Position numbers and translations under genes: made by a program
Assembly: GCA_013399855.1 (NCBI GenBank)
Contig: VXAY01003767.1
Location: 1,017,730 to 1,081,729, forward strand
Reading direction: 5' to 3'
Source: Oxyruncus cristatus
Taxonomy: Eukaryota; Chordata; Aves; Passeriformes; Cotingidae
Length of the DNA: 64,000 bases
In this document: positions 35,201 to 47,309 of the stretch, piece after piece
Position numbering within the stretch: the first letter of the stretch is position 1
Layout of the letters: each line of letters opens with the position of its first letter
The notes under the pieces: generated by a model
The model's database searches: none
What the model saw: only the letters and a program-made list of their open reading frames with translations
Told to the model about the DNA's origin: nothing

Positions 35201-37780
35201 ATGGCCTGATTAGTTAGTCAGTAGATGGTATATAGATTTAAACTTTAGTTCCTGGATATCATGACATATCCATACAAAAAAAACAGGGCAACAAAAAGCT
35301 TTTTGTAATAAAACATTTTCAATCAATGAGCAACTCAGGCGCTGACGCATAGATTGCAGTAGTGAAAATTTTGAGGAAATCCATAAAATATGCTACTATC
35401 TACATTGCTAGAAAACTATTTGAAATTTTAAATTTCATATCTTATAATACAGAGTTGTTTCCCCAACAGGAAGCACTGTCATGCTAAAAATGAGCAGACT
35501 GTGTATAAACCACTAACAACTATTTCAATCAATTCTTATATTGACTGTAACTTGATACAAGACATATATTCTTGAAATGTATTAATTTTGGTATTTTTGA
35601 ACGTCTAATACTGTTCTGAGACTGAGATAATGAAAAGAAGATTTTTGCTTTAGGAGAGTTAATACTGGTGTTGAAAGCAGAGCAGTTAGGCCAGTCCTGC
35701 AATCTAGTAGGAACTGGTGTGAACAGTACCAGCCATAATTTTTACAAGCAAGGGGAAATCTATGAGAGAAACATTCAAGACTTTTCCATCTCCTTATACC
35801 GTGATAGAAGAATATGACCCAAGGAACCTGCAAGGAGTTGTTAACTGTGTAAGTTAAGCAGACAGTAAAAATTTGTTTTTGAAAAGTCTTCAGGCATTTT
35901 GAGTTACTACCTTAGAAAAGGAGTAAATGGTTCATATTTGAAGCATTTTTTTGAGCATCTTCAGTTGTCTTTACAAAGAATCGTGAGATACATGACTTGG
36001 AGTTTTGTTGCAGATATTTAATGTTGATGTCTTTTGAAGATACAGATTTTCTAAGGAAACATGTCAAATTTTTTTTTTTAGTACATACGTTTTTCTGTAA
36101 CTGTAGTGATGATACAAGCTGTTAGAGAAATAAAGTTTCAGAAATCAGGCTGGAGGAATGGCTACTTTCAGAGCAATAGAGAACACTATATAAGACTTCA
36201 TAAATAAATGTCAGTGGGCCAGGATGAACATATAGCCTGCTCTGAGTTGTAGCTGCCATTTCAACTAGGAAAAGATCTCAATTCTGAAGGAGAAAGGGCA
36301 GGCAAGGTGCAGATGTTTCTGGACTATCTTTCTAATGAGAATCTAAAACTTTCATGACTCCTTGACTAATAAGCACACCCAAGTTTTATATTAATAGCCT
36401 TTATTTCGCAAAAGAAAAATCTGATTCTTCATGGAAGACTGGTGGTTCTGAAAATGTGCATGATAGACTTTTTTAACTATACTCAAGTTGACTTTCATTG
36501 CAATGGGTAATATAAATGACATTGAAAAGTAAAACTTGCTTCTTAGCAGAAAAAAAGCATATCAGATCTTCACACTGCATATAGAACAGGTCCATTTCAA
36601 ATTCACTCAGGTAGTTTGGAAAACTTACAGATTTGAATGTTTGTACAAATGGTGGCAAGATTTCTTCAAAAAATATTTGTTGTTATTTAAAATAATTGAG
36701 CAGTTTCACTTATTTTGCAGCACGGAAGTATGTTTTCAGAGTAATTGTGAGTTAAGGGGTTAGGTTAGAATTAAACGTTGAAAATAAGCAATTTGATCTG
36801 CTGAGTAACTTTGTGTGGTCAGAGAATTAAGTGCAATATTTGCATGCAGGAAATGATCCAATCTTGCTGATAGTGTTATTGTGCATTGAGGGCTCTGAAT
36901 CATAACCTCAGACTTCAAAGTGATGGATGTCACCTCCATAGCTCCATAACACTGCATGTTATGCTGCTTATACACCCATAAAAAGGTGGTGGTGTTAGAC
37001 TAAAAATTACTACTTTGTTCAGAGCTGGAATTAAAGTAGTAAAATATCCTCTTGAGAGCAAGAGGTAATTTGAGATATACAGACGTACTGAGAACTTCTA
37101 GGACTAAAAGCTCAGGAGCAAGCAAGAAGGAACAGAATGACATGAATAGTATCTATACAAAAAGAATTTCCAAAAACATTATACTTATAAATTATTGTGC
37201 ATTCCAAGGGATTATCATTTTTTGTATGCACAAGTCATAATTTACTTGCATTGATGGCATGATTTGTGCTCGGTGTTTTCCCAACCTCATTAGTTGTCTT
37301 ATATTTAAAGGTGGCTTGGATGAACAGTGATCAAATATGAATGTAATTTGTTAACAACATTCATTCACGTCCCTTCCTTTCAAGAGGATTAAGTAATAAT
37401 TTGACATCATGAGCAAGATATTCTTGCAGTCTGTGAAAATCCTGTCTTGTGAAGCATCTGCTTTTAAATTGGATCCACTTATCTTCTTGTAGTCTGGATT
37501 TAGGTTCTTTCCTAAGCACTTTCTTAGCACTCTCACTGCGGTAATATAGACTTGAAAGGGAGGACTTATAATTTTGAAAAGATCTGTATCATCTTCTTTG
37601 TGCAACATCTCTTCTAAGTGATTTCTTTTCCTGTTCCTATCATGACTGCCCAGACAGCTACACTTTTATCAAGTGTCCAGTGCTTCTTCCAGGAATATTC
37701 CTTTACCCTTGCTTTATTTCCGTTGTTGTATGCTTACATTTTTAGCTTTGCTTCTTTGGTCTACATGTCACGTTGAACTG
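32260..37780. other. Unassigned AT-rich DNA
   Basis: No recognised gene or element in about 5.5 kb. 33400-34900 is notably A-rich on the plus strand. A 75-codon minus frame (34146-34373) is rich in hydrophobic residues and gave a passing impression of a receptor, but no defining motif is present. Confidence 0.5.
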
Positions 37781-37852
37781 AAATAAAAACCAAACCAACC
37801 ACTTGAACAAAAAACAAAAACAAACCAAACACTAAAACAACCCAAACCAAAC
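37781..37852 (+). repeat. (CAAA)n-like A/C-rich simple repeat
   Basis: Degenerate CAAA/CCAAA units, e.g. 'acaaaaacaaaccaaac'. No T occurs in most of the run. Confidence 0.9.
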
Positions 37853-38289
37853 ATTTTTTCTATGCTTTTTTGAAATCCTGACATTTTTTCACTTCTGCTA
37901 ATTTCTGTCTCAATTATTGAATACACATTTTATTAACATATTCTCACTTTTACTCCTGTCTAAAACAAATTCCTTATTGTTCTTTCTTTCACGTAATATA
38001 TCTACGACCTATATAGCTTGTTCTTAGACTACTTTTCTGCCATGATGTCTCCCACATTTTTGCATGTCCAGCCACTTTCAGAAGCATCAAACCAGTCCCT
38101 AAAACTCTTTCCATTTTCTGGATCCTTTTCAATCATCATCATCATGCCTATGCTTCAAGAACGAAGATTTGAGAAGGACTCTACCCACCTTTGGTACAAG
38201 CGCGTTGATGATCTCTTTCAATATTTTCAAATTAGTTATCAAAATAATTTTCCTTTCTATGTTAGATTTATATGGTTAGTTTCTAATTC

Positions 38290-38833
38290 CATAGAATCAT
38301 AGAATGATTTGGGTTGCAGAGGACCTTAAATATCAATTGATTACAACCACCCTGCCATGAGCAGGAACACCTCCCACTAGAACAGGTTGCTCAATGCCCC
38401 ATTTAACGCTGTCAGGGATGGAGCAGCGAAAACTTCTCTGGGAAACCTGTTTCAGTACTTCCCCACCCTCAAAGTAAAGAATTTCTTCCTTATACTAACC
38501 TAAATTTCCCCACTTTTGGTTTGAACCCATTATTTCTTGTCCTATCACTACAGTTCCTGCTGAAGAGTCCCTCCTGGGCTTCCCTGTAGGCCCCCTTCAG
38601 ACACTGTAAGGCTGCTACGAGGTCTCCACATAACCTTCTTTTCTCCAGGCTTATTGTCTCCAACTTTTTCAGCCTCTCTTCATAAGGGAGGTGCTCCAGC
38701 CATCTTATCAACTTTATTTCCCTCCTCTGGACTTACTTCAACAGTTCCATGTCCTTCTGATGTTGGAGGCACCAGAACTGTATGCACTGGGGACTTACAA
38801 GAGCAGAGTAGACGTGGAGAACCATGCATCCTT
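38290..38833 (-). mobile_element. CR1 LINE 3' part, antisense
   Basis: The plus strand starts with the reversed tail (catagaatcatagaatgatt) and continues with 'caccctgccatgagcagg', 'gaatttcttccttatactaa' and so on. The minus frame 38490-38711 reads MIRWLEHLPYEERLKKLETI followed by SLEKRRLCGDLVAALQCLKG, a clear CR1 RT C-terminal match. Its 3' UTR differs from the 13639 and 24104 types, so it is a third subfamily. The 5' end is truncated at about 38833. Confidence 0.92.
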
Positions 38834-38849
38834 CTCTTCTCCAGAGAAG

Positions 38850-39765
38850 AAATTTAGAGAAATTTAATTTCTCTACAAACTTTGCTATTCACTCACATTC
38901 AGTCTTGCATTGTCTATTGAATACCTGTTTTCATGGGAATTTTGCTTTTTTTTATTTTTAAGACTCCCTCGATACTTCTTGGAAATGAAAGCAAAATGTA
39001 TTGATAAGGATGAAACAAGTTTGCCTCAGGTAGAAAAATTAACCCTTTCACTGACACCTCCTTAAAGCAACAAAGAGAATCAGTGTTATGAAAGGTCTCC
39101 AAACTGAGTAACAAGTGTTGGGAACACCGCTGCTCTCTCTCAACATCATCACTTACCTTCCTGTGTCCTTTTGCCAGTCATTAATACATAACTTGGGGTT
39201 TGTCAAGATGATATGTTTCTCACTTTGGAGAACGAAGGGAGAGCATGAGAGAAGTGGGTTTTATCACTCACTTCATTGCTGGAATGATGCATTACAGGAA
39301 TTTCCTCTCTGTTTCTCAGCCTGAAGTAGGCTTATGATCTCTGCCTGAGGCAGGTAACCTGCACAGTCTCTGCTACCTCAGCTGACCAGGGAAGGCAGTA
39401 GCAGGGGAGTCAGTTCTACCACCCATGCTGAGTTGGTGCGAGCTGGATACACATTCACAACTTGGTTCCTTCTTGATTTTATAGCTTTGAACTTCTCAGT
39501 CGTGTACTTGCTAGTTATGGAAATTGCCTTCACTAAATAAGCTTTCTGCCGTTACTTCCAATGAAGCCATCATATCAAATAATGCTGTCATTACCATAAC
39601 AAAATTATGTTCACACATTCCAACAACCTAAAGTTTTCCCATTCTCTATTCCTATTATTCCCCAAACATGTCACGTTTTTCATGTTGCATTTCTACTTGT
39701 CTGTCTGTACATCCTTTTCCTACTCTTTTAAATTATTTTCATCCGCTCCAACCTCCTTTCTCAAG
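38850..39765. other. Unassigned DNA between CR1 copies
   Basis: Spacer between two antisense CR1 copies. No further element is recognised. Confidence 0.55.
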
Positions 39766-40007
39766 CAAGGTCATCCCAGAGCACGTGGCACAGGATCCCA
39801 TCCAGATAGTTCTTGAATTTTCCACTGAGGGAGACTCCACAACCTCTCTGGACAAGCGGTTCTAGTTCACAGTCACCTGCAAAGTAAAGAAGTTCTTCCT
39901 CATATTCAGATGGAACTTCGTGTGCATCAGTTTCTGCCCATTGACGCTTGGCATCACTGAGAAGAGCCTGGCTCCATCCTCCTGACACCCTCCCTTCAGA
40001 TACTTAT
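39766..40007 (-). mobile_element. CR1 LINE, antisense, left part (split by an insertion)
   Basis: 'aggtcatcccagagcacgtg', 'gggagactccacaacctctc', 'gtaaagaagttcttcctcat' and 'gagaagagcctggctccatc' form a clean CR1 3' UTR/ORF2-end series. The outermost tail with the 8-mers is missing. The copy breaks at 40007 in the 'cttcagatacttat' segment and resumes at 41159 with the expected next block. Confidence 0.92.
40003..40007 (+). repeat. Target-site duplication, left copy (CTTAT)
   Basis: cttat just before the TGT of the inserted LTR; the matching copy is at 41159-41163. The match becomes 6 bp (acttat) if the final A of the element is counted. Confidence 0.85.
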
Positions 40008-40101
40008 TGTTGTGGGTTTACTCTGGGCTAATTTTTTTTAAACCTTTTACACAATTGCTATGAGATGAGAGAAGTTTTATACAGACAAAAGAGGCTTGAC
40101 A

Positions 40102-40592
40102 NNNNNNNNNNNNNNNNNNNNNNNNNNNNNNNNNNNNNNNNNNNNNNNNNNNNNNNNNNNNNNNNNNNNNNNNNNNNNNNNNNNNNNNNNNNNNNNNNNN
40201 NNNNNNNNNNNNNNNNNNNNNNNNNNNNNNNNNNNNNNNNNNNNNNNNNNNNNNNNNNNNNNNNNNNNNNNNNNNNNNNNNNNNNNNNNNNNNNNNNNNN
40301 NNNNNNNNNNNNNNNNNNNNNNNNNNNNNNNNNNNNNNNNNNNNNNNNNNNNNNNNNNNNNNNNNNNNNNNNNNNNNNNNNNNNNNNNNNNNNNNNNNNN
40401 NNNNNNNNNNNNNNNNNNNNNNNNNNNNNNNNNNNNNNNNNNNNNNNNNNNNNNNNNNNNNNNNNNNNNNNNNNNNNNNNNNNNNNNNNNNNNNNNNNNN
40501 NNNNNNNNNNNNNNNNNNNNNNNNNNNNNNNNNNNNNNNNNNNNNNNNNNNNNNNNNNNNNNNNNNNNNNNNNNNNNNNNNNNNNNNNNNNN
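40102..40592. other. Assembly gap (491 N)
   Basis: Run of N inside the LTR-like insertion. The long X-filled frames crossing it are meaningless. Confidence 1.
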
Positions 40593-41054
40593 GGACACTT
40601 GCTCCAGCGTAGGTTTCTCTCTCCAAGGGCCACAGGTCTCCACCAAGACTCCGTTTCATCTTAGGCCTCCCATGGAGTTACAGCTTCCTCCGTGCACTCC
40701 TCTGCTTCAGCACTGGCTCTTTCATGAACCGCAGAAGGTTTTCTCTCTGCTCTGGCACAGGTTCCCTTCATTAGCTGCAAGAGGATCTCTTCATTCCAAA
40801 TAATCTTCCACAGGTGCAGGGGTTTTAGTTTTAAGTCTTTTCCCCTACTGGAGGGGGAGAGGGGGATCCCCAGGCCTCTCCTCCCACCTCCTGCTACACT
40901 GACCTTGGAGGCTACATTGCTATCTCTTTTTCTCCTCCACTCTCCTCCGGGCTGGAATTTCTTCTGCGCAATTCATCTTCTCTTCCATTTTCTTAAGTAT
41001 GTCATTCACAGAGGCTTTCCTAAAACTTGTGATTAGCTTTGCACCAGAAATCTA

Positions 41055-41158
41055 CCTGGAGCTACCCATTTTTAGCCCCAGGGGGCCTGGTAAACCCCAC
41101 GACAATTCCTGGAATCAACTATTTTTCAACCCCGATGGGGGCTGGTAAACCCATGACA
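41055..41158. repeat. Two tandem 50-bp units at the right end of the LTR
   Basis: 41055-41104 and 41108-41158 align along their whole length (both start cctgga, share 'atttttag/caacccc' and end in ctggtaaacccca/atgaca). Similarity by eye is about three quarters. The terminal motif is thus present twice. Confidence 0.75.
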
Positions 41159-41303
41159 CTTATGTACACTTATGATGTCCCCTCTTAGTCATCTCCTCTT
41201 GAGGCTGAATGGGCCCAGCTGCCTCAGCCTGTCTGTGTAAGAGAATGCCAAAGTCTCAATCATCTTTGTCATGCTCTTCTGGATACGCTCCAGGATCTCC
41301 ATG
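41159..41303 (-). mobile_element. CR1 LINE, antisense, right part of the split copy
   Basis: After the target-site copy the sequence reads 'gatgtcccctcttagtcatc', 'tcctcttgaggctgaatggg', 'cccagctgcctcagcctgtc' and 'ggatacgctccaggatctcc': the CR1 blocks that directly follow those ending at 40007. This proves that the LTR inserted into an existing CR1. Confidence 0.9.
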
Positions 41304-41309
41304 TGTAAC

Positions 41310-44300
41310 CCTATTTAAGGAAGAAACCTTCCTAAATGTAACCTTCATATATTATTTATTTTTTTTACTGAGAACATGGTCAAGTGAGATACTATTCACA
41401 GAGAAAACAACAATAAAATATTAATATTCTAATAGAAAAGTCAACAGAATTTCACCCACTGAATATTCAAATTTGTACTTACAGATATTGGCTATCCATA
41501 AAATAACAACTTTCAGGGCTTCACAGAAACATTAAGAAAATCTGGTGAGTTAGAGCACTTAGTTTTGTGATAAGTCTGCTCTAGTGGAGCTGCCTTGCTC
41601 CATTTAAGCACAAATCTCTGTCCATCTTGAACTGATCTTAAGAGAAGGACCTAAATAGCTGAAACAGAAATGAAGAAATAGAGGTGAAGGATAGCTTAGA
41701 GAAATATTAGAAAATATAGGATTCAGTACACATCTCATTATCCCCTCTTTTTAATTTAATTTTTATACTTTCCCCTTCCCAGGACTCTCAGTTTTAAAAT
41801 CTAATGAGCCCTGGACTGCTACTTCTACTTCTAGAAGCTGATACCATCTTCGGACACCAGCCTCTTAATTTTTGTCCTCTTGTTAAATTTGATCATTCTT
41901 TCCCTGTAATTCTGAAAATTAGTACCCAGCCAAGCCAGGGGATGAAGTTCGTTCGTTCATCTAATCAGTTTGAGTAGACACTTTGCTGATTTACCTCCAA
42001 TTCCAGAAAGAACTGGAGAAAGGAGTCTGTGGGAAGCAATCGTTACACTGTCTGATTATACCACAGTATATGTGGAGTATCAGCAGCAAAGCATACACAC
42101 AGCTAGGGACTTCTGTCGATGCAATATAGTTTTAACAAGACCAAAATCTATGAATTAGGCAGTAAAACCTGGCCTTCCTATTTATCTTCTCCTCTCTTAA
42201 CCCCATTTTTACTGAATTCAATTGCTTCCCTTTTGTATTTCAGATGATTTTTAACCCAGATGAGTTACCTACTGCACATAAACAGGACTTTCCCCCCATG
42301 CATTTGATTTTATAATTAACAGAAGTATGAAAATTGAGTATGTCTCTGTGCGCTTTCACTACAGCTCTCTGTGTCAATGTTAGGACCAATATAAAAATCT
42401 AGTTTATATATTGTTAATCTTTCTAATGGGATATTCATTAGTATTCCAAAGTCGTTATCCAACACTTTAACTGTTTTGACATTAATTAGATTTATAACCA
42501 CATAAAGCCTGTGGCATCCTGAACCTTTCATAGTCAATCTTCATATCAGATTGCATAGTAAAAGACAATACACAGTTTGTAATATCATTGATATAAAAAG
42601 AATACTGAATTTTAAAGCACTGAAATTATGTTTTAATTAAGATAAAACATTAATAACTTTCTCTTCTTGGATTTGATAGTGTTAATACATAAATTTCATT
42701 TCTTTCCTTGACAAATGAAATGAGATAATGGATTTCCTCCTAGACTAATTAGCATTTAACAACAATTAAGTGAAAAAGATATGTAATGATCCTGATGGAA
42801 TGAAAATGCTTGTCAAAAACAATTCATGAGACAAAATTATATATGCCAGGCTGAACATGTTAAAGAAAATTCCCATCTCCTCTCCCTCTCACCCAAACAT
42901 ATTTTAATGCCAGTCAGATGTTTATTTTGCTAGTGATTGCCATAATTTCACAAATTCCATATCATACACAAAGATTGCATACACAGCAGAGGAGCACTAA
43001 TTTTTTGTTGAAGTCCAGCTGTTTTCCACAGAGTAGGCAGATCATTAGGCAGGGTAATAAATCCCCATTCTGTTCTTTTTTTTTTTTTTTCTTACCACTT
43101 GAGATAATGCATCAAGCAATATTTTTATTCATCACTTTTTGATGACAAAAAACAAGTGCAAAGAATGCACACCTAAAACTGGAAGAGTTCTGGTGTAGCA
43201 TTAATGTGGATGTTGTATATAACAAGACTTCTTTCTTGTTAATATACCTATTAAATTCTTGATAAAAATGAAGGTCATTTGTAAGACAAGTGAGATGCTG
43301 TGTCTGCTAATTATTTTGGTCAGGTCATATATGTGTCTATCTGACAGGAGTAAAAGTAAGGTCACTGTGAAGAGCTCTTGAAATTCCACGCCCTCTTATT
43401 TGCATTGGATGTCTGCTAGACATTTATAGGATTGAATCAATAAACTTTCAATTCCTTCTTGTTCACATCACAGCCCATAATGACATTTACAGTAGCTAAA
43501 AGGTCACTAGATTTCTCTTTATGTTTCGGAAAGAAAAAAGTAAAATTATGAGGGAACATATTTCCAGAGATGAGAAAGCAAGAAATGTCTAGTATATAAA
43601 TAACAAATAAACTCAGCCAGCGACCTTTAGGTCATATCTTCTATGCATTATTATAAAACTGTTTTAATTATGTTTTTTACAATCCTGTAGTCTTGGATTC
43701 AAGATGAAATACCGGTGAAAATCATGACTATTTTAACTGTGCATAAACTGAGACACTGTCAAATTAACTAATTGGCCACTAGGTACTGAAATCTGACTTT
43801 TAATCTTTTGTAACAGATGTTTTCATTGCCTTCAATGTCCTTTCCATTTATGCTACCCTATCTTTATTCTTAATTCAATAAGGATCTGTATGAGTAGCTC
43901 CCAAGAATTTTATTAGGAATTACAAGAATGATTCTCATGCAACAGGATGAATACATACTCTTAAAAGTCATTATCCTCCAAAATAAACAAGCTGAAGTAG
44001 TCTGTTAATATCAAGTGTAATAATGACAGGTTGTGGCTCTGAAAGGTAGGAGTAAAATTTTTTGAAAACTAAGAAACATGTTTTAAAGTACCACTCTGTT
44101 ACTCATAGCCATATGTTTGACTAGCTATCCTAAAGTGCATACTCAGGAGAAAATAGTTCATTTCTGCTAAGCTAAATATTTAAATCTAGTATAATTCAGG
44201 TCAAACTTTAGCTTGCCTGATGAAAATATAGCACACTAATTCCCTATAAGTTTATCTTCTCATACCCTATATGATCTTTAACACATAATGACTGATACAA

Positions 44301-46599
44301 ACGCTCTGTGATATGGATAAATGGAATTAGTAGAGCATCAGGCCTTTCTATGTCCAAATGCCACATTCAGATTTTGTTGCTACACAAATCAAAGTAAACA
44401 ATTCTTATGAAAAAATCCCAATTATCTGCATTATTTCTTTTAACAACAACTATTATATTGTAAAGATTACAACCTGAGAATTTTCAATGAGGAACTAATA
44501 TGCATGTGTTGTTAAGAGGCATATTTCATTACGTACAGCCATTAAAAATACTTTAACATGCCCAGCAACATAATTATTGCTTTTGTTTTGTTTTAAGACA
44601 GAAGAATCAAAAGTTAGAAAGTACATTTAAGGTCCAATATTTACTTGTTAATAGAGAGATTCTGATTTTCTTTTGCAGATAAATAGAGATGACATTTGAA
44701 GGACAGAGAATGTTCAGATGGCAACCAATTAAGTGCAAGGAATGCTACTTTGCTAAAGGATATTGCTTTTAGTGAGAAAAAATGAAAGTTCAAATCTTTC
44801 ATGAGCAGATAACAGCACAGCCAGACATTCAGCGATGGTAAAGATCATTCTGCTGTGGTGACTCCAGTAGTATAAACTGCAGTGACATAAAAAGACTGAG
44901 ACATAAAAAATAAATATTGAGGCTAAGTCCATCAGAATGAATTAATTTCCATTTCCTGTTTCTCCAGCATTTATGGCACCTTGCCAGTCATCTTAAATTC
45001 TCCAGTTACATCAGACATTGATCAAAAGATCTATTGTATCATTTGTTTTTCCACATACTTTTATACGTGTGTATGCATGTTTTTTTTTCATTCTATTTGG
45101 AACAAGGATGTGTGAAAATGCAAAGGTAAAGCATTCTTTCTCTGGGAATTCATGGTTTCCTACAAGGTGGGCTGTAAAATCGGCATTATCACAACTGTTT
45201 GATTAACTGCTGCATTGATATTATTCAGCCTGGAAAGGAAAAAAGCGGAACAAAACCTGAGTCTTTTGAGTTTAGAAGGAAATTAGGGTCTTTCTCAGAG
45301 GCGCTGGGTGAGGAGTGCAGCTGTAAAAGGAACAGGGAAATAATTTACTGTCCTCCAAAACTCATTTCTGTACTCTGGAGGATGTTTCATGTGAACAAAT
45401 GAGTGTGGACACAGACAAGTCTAGTGTCTGTGGGATCTGGTGTGAGGAGTAAATGATCTGATGAATGAACAATTTAAAAATACATTGTATTTTATTTTTT
45501 GACTGACTGTATGGAATATTGCCATTTCTTAATTGTGCTTACTTGATTGCTTGTTAAATAAAGACTTACACTGTCTGTAGCAGCAGCAATTGAAATGCTT
45601 GCCTCCTGTGTGGTTGATTCTCAAACAATAAATGAACTACAGTTGCATCTGTGAAGAAAGAAACACTTATATCAGGAAATGTTCAAAGAAATATTATGGC
45701 ATCCTGAATTGGAAAGGATGTGTATGAATTTTTACAATAGGATTAGTTTTATAATGAGACACTGTTAATTTTAAAGCTGTGGGTTTATCTGTTGTACTGA
45801 TTTTAATATCTATTCTTCAGTCATAGTTTAGCTGTCTCAGTGTTAGCAACAGTGTCAATAGAGCTTCAAGCTTTTTAATACATTGTCACATAGCTGCAGT
45901 GAGCAGCATTTAGATCAGGGAGACTGTTAACAATGGGATGAAGCAGTAGTAGTTGAGAAAGAGTACTGATTTTCCCATCACTGATGCAGTGTCACTGACT
46001 CTAACACTTTGAGACAAATTCAATTATCAGCTCTAAACAAAACTCCACTAAAAGCACGTGTTGAAAATTAGAGTCAGAAAACTGAAAAAAAAAATCTAAG
46101 ACCTTCTTTATAAGTTAGAAGGTGACTACTCTTTAAAACAATTATTCATATAATTTTTCTCGCAATTTATTACGGCAAGAGCAGCAGCTGACATTAAATA
46201 TATTTATACTGCGTACCACTAGAAGAATAGGATTTTTTCACCTATTCTGAGGAAGCCAGTTAATATTAACATTGAGTTAGATCTAAAATTTTTGTTCCCA
46301 TTCCAGTTCAGATCTAAACCAGATTTAATTGAATTTTAATTCTAGTAAGGAGAAGAATCATTGCAATGTTGATCAACCCTACTTATTTACTACCTAATTC
46401 TTGCCTGCATAAACCCCCCACAAGTTTATGAGGATAGAAGAAAGAAGACATTTTTCTAACCTTTAGTGTTTAGAAACATGTAAAATAAGATTTTCTTTTT
46501 TTTTTTTAATAAATATTGAGAGTTTACTGAGTTTTACTGAGTTTTAGGTATTATTAAACCAAATAAAACTAATATATTTGGATTAACTGGTCTGTAGCT
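41310..46599. other. Unassigned DNA, possible conserved noncoding parts
   Basis: No element recognised over 5.3 kb, which is itself unusual here. Balanced, low-repeat stretches such as 41980-42130, 45160-45260 and 45830-45960 read like conserved noncoding sequence, with TAATT and ACAATGG-type factor motifs, but this cannot be shown without comparison. A good acceptor-like site (gtatttcag|ATGATT) is at 42241. Poly(T) lies near 43077-43091. Confidence 0.4.
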
Positions 46600-47306
46600 A
46601 AGTATGGAAAGCGGTCCAGCAGAAAAGACCCTGGGAGTGCTGGTCTACAGCAGCTGAGTATGAGCCAGTAGTGTGTCAAGAAGGCCAACGGCATCCTGGT
46701 TTGTATCAGAAATAGCATGGACAGGGGGACCAGGGAAGTGATTCTCTGGTAGACTGCCTGTAGTTGGCACTGGTGTGGCCGCACCTGGTGTACTGTGTTC
46801 AGTTCTGGGCTACTCGATTCAGGGAGGACACTGAGGTGATGGAGCGTGTCCAGGGAAGGGCAATGAGGCTGGTGAAGGGTCTGGAGCACAAGTCCTATGA
46901 GGAACAGCTGAGGGAGATGGGGTTGTTTAGTCTGGAGGAGAGGAGGCTCAAGGTGGACCTCATAGCTCTCTACAACTACCTGAAAGGAGGTTGTAGCCAG
47001 ACAGGGTCAGTCTCTCCTCACAGGCAGCTAGAGATAGGACGAGGGGACATAGTCTCAAGCTGCTCCAGAGGAGGTTCAGTTTGTATATTAAGAGGCATTT
47101 CTTCACAGAAAGGGTGATTAAACATTGAAATGGACTGCCCAGGGAAGTTGTGGAGTCACCATCCCTGGAGGTATTCAAGAAAAGCCTGGATGTGGTGGCT
47201 CTTAGTGCCGTGGTCTAGTTGACATGATGGTGTTTGCTCATATGTTGGAGTCCATAATGTCAGAAGTCTTTTCATACATAATTGATTCTGTGATTCTGTG
47301 ATTTTG
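46600..47306 (+). mobile_element. CR1 LINE 3' part, best preserved copy
   Basis: A long, clean CR1 segment. The frame 46764-47117 has [20 protein letters not shown], then [20 protein letters not shown] and [12 protein letters not shown], the textbook CR1 RT C-terminus. The 3' UTR includes 'agtgccgtggtctagttgac' and ends with two near-perfect 8-mers (attctgtg attctgtg, about 47285-47300). It is the same subfamily as the antisense copy at 13639. 5' truncated at about 46600. Confidence 0.95.
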
Positions 47307-47309
47307 AAT

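Larger units (their letters stand above)
40008..41158. mobile_element. LTR-like insertion nested in CR1 (ERVK/TguLTR5-like), gap inside
   Basis: The insert starts TGTTGTGGGTTTAC and ends GTAAACCCATGACA; the end reverse complemented is TGTCATGGGTTTAC, so 12 of 14 terminal positions pair as inverted repeats, with the TG...CA ends of an LTR. CTTAT flanks both sides. The interior 40593-41000 ('gacacttgctccagcgtagg', 'ctacactgaccttggaggct', 'cttaagtatgtcattcacag') resembles the antisense of avian ERVK LTRs of the TguLTR5 kind from memory. At about 1150 bp including the 491 N it fits a long solo LTR. No retroviral coding region is visible, but the gap hides 43% of it and its true length is unknown. 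Confidence 0.75.

Noticed and set aside
40018..40803. Frames of 189-235 codons across the N run
   Set aside because: Made almost entirely of X from the assembly gap; no coding evidence.
42223..42312. Acceptor gtatttcag followed by a 23-codon frame from ATG
   Set aside because: Short frame, no donor and no family match; chance is enough to explain it.
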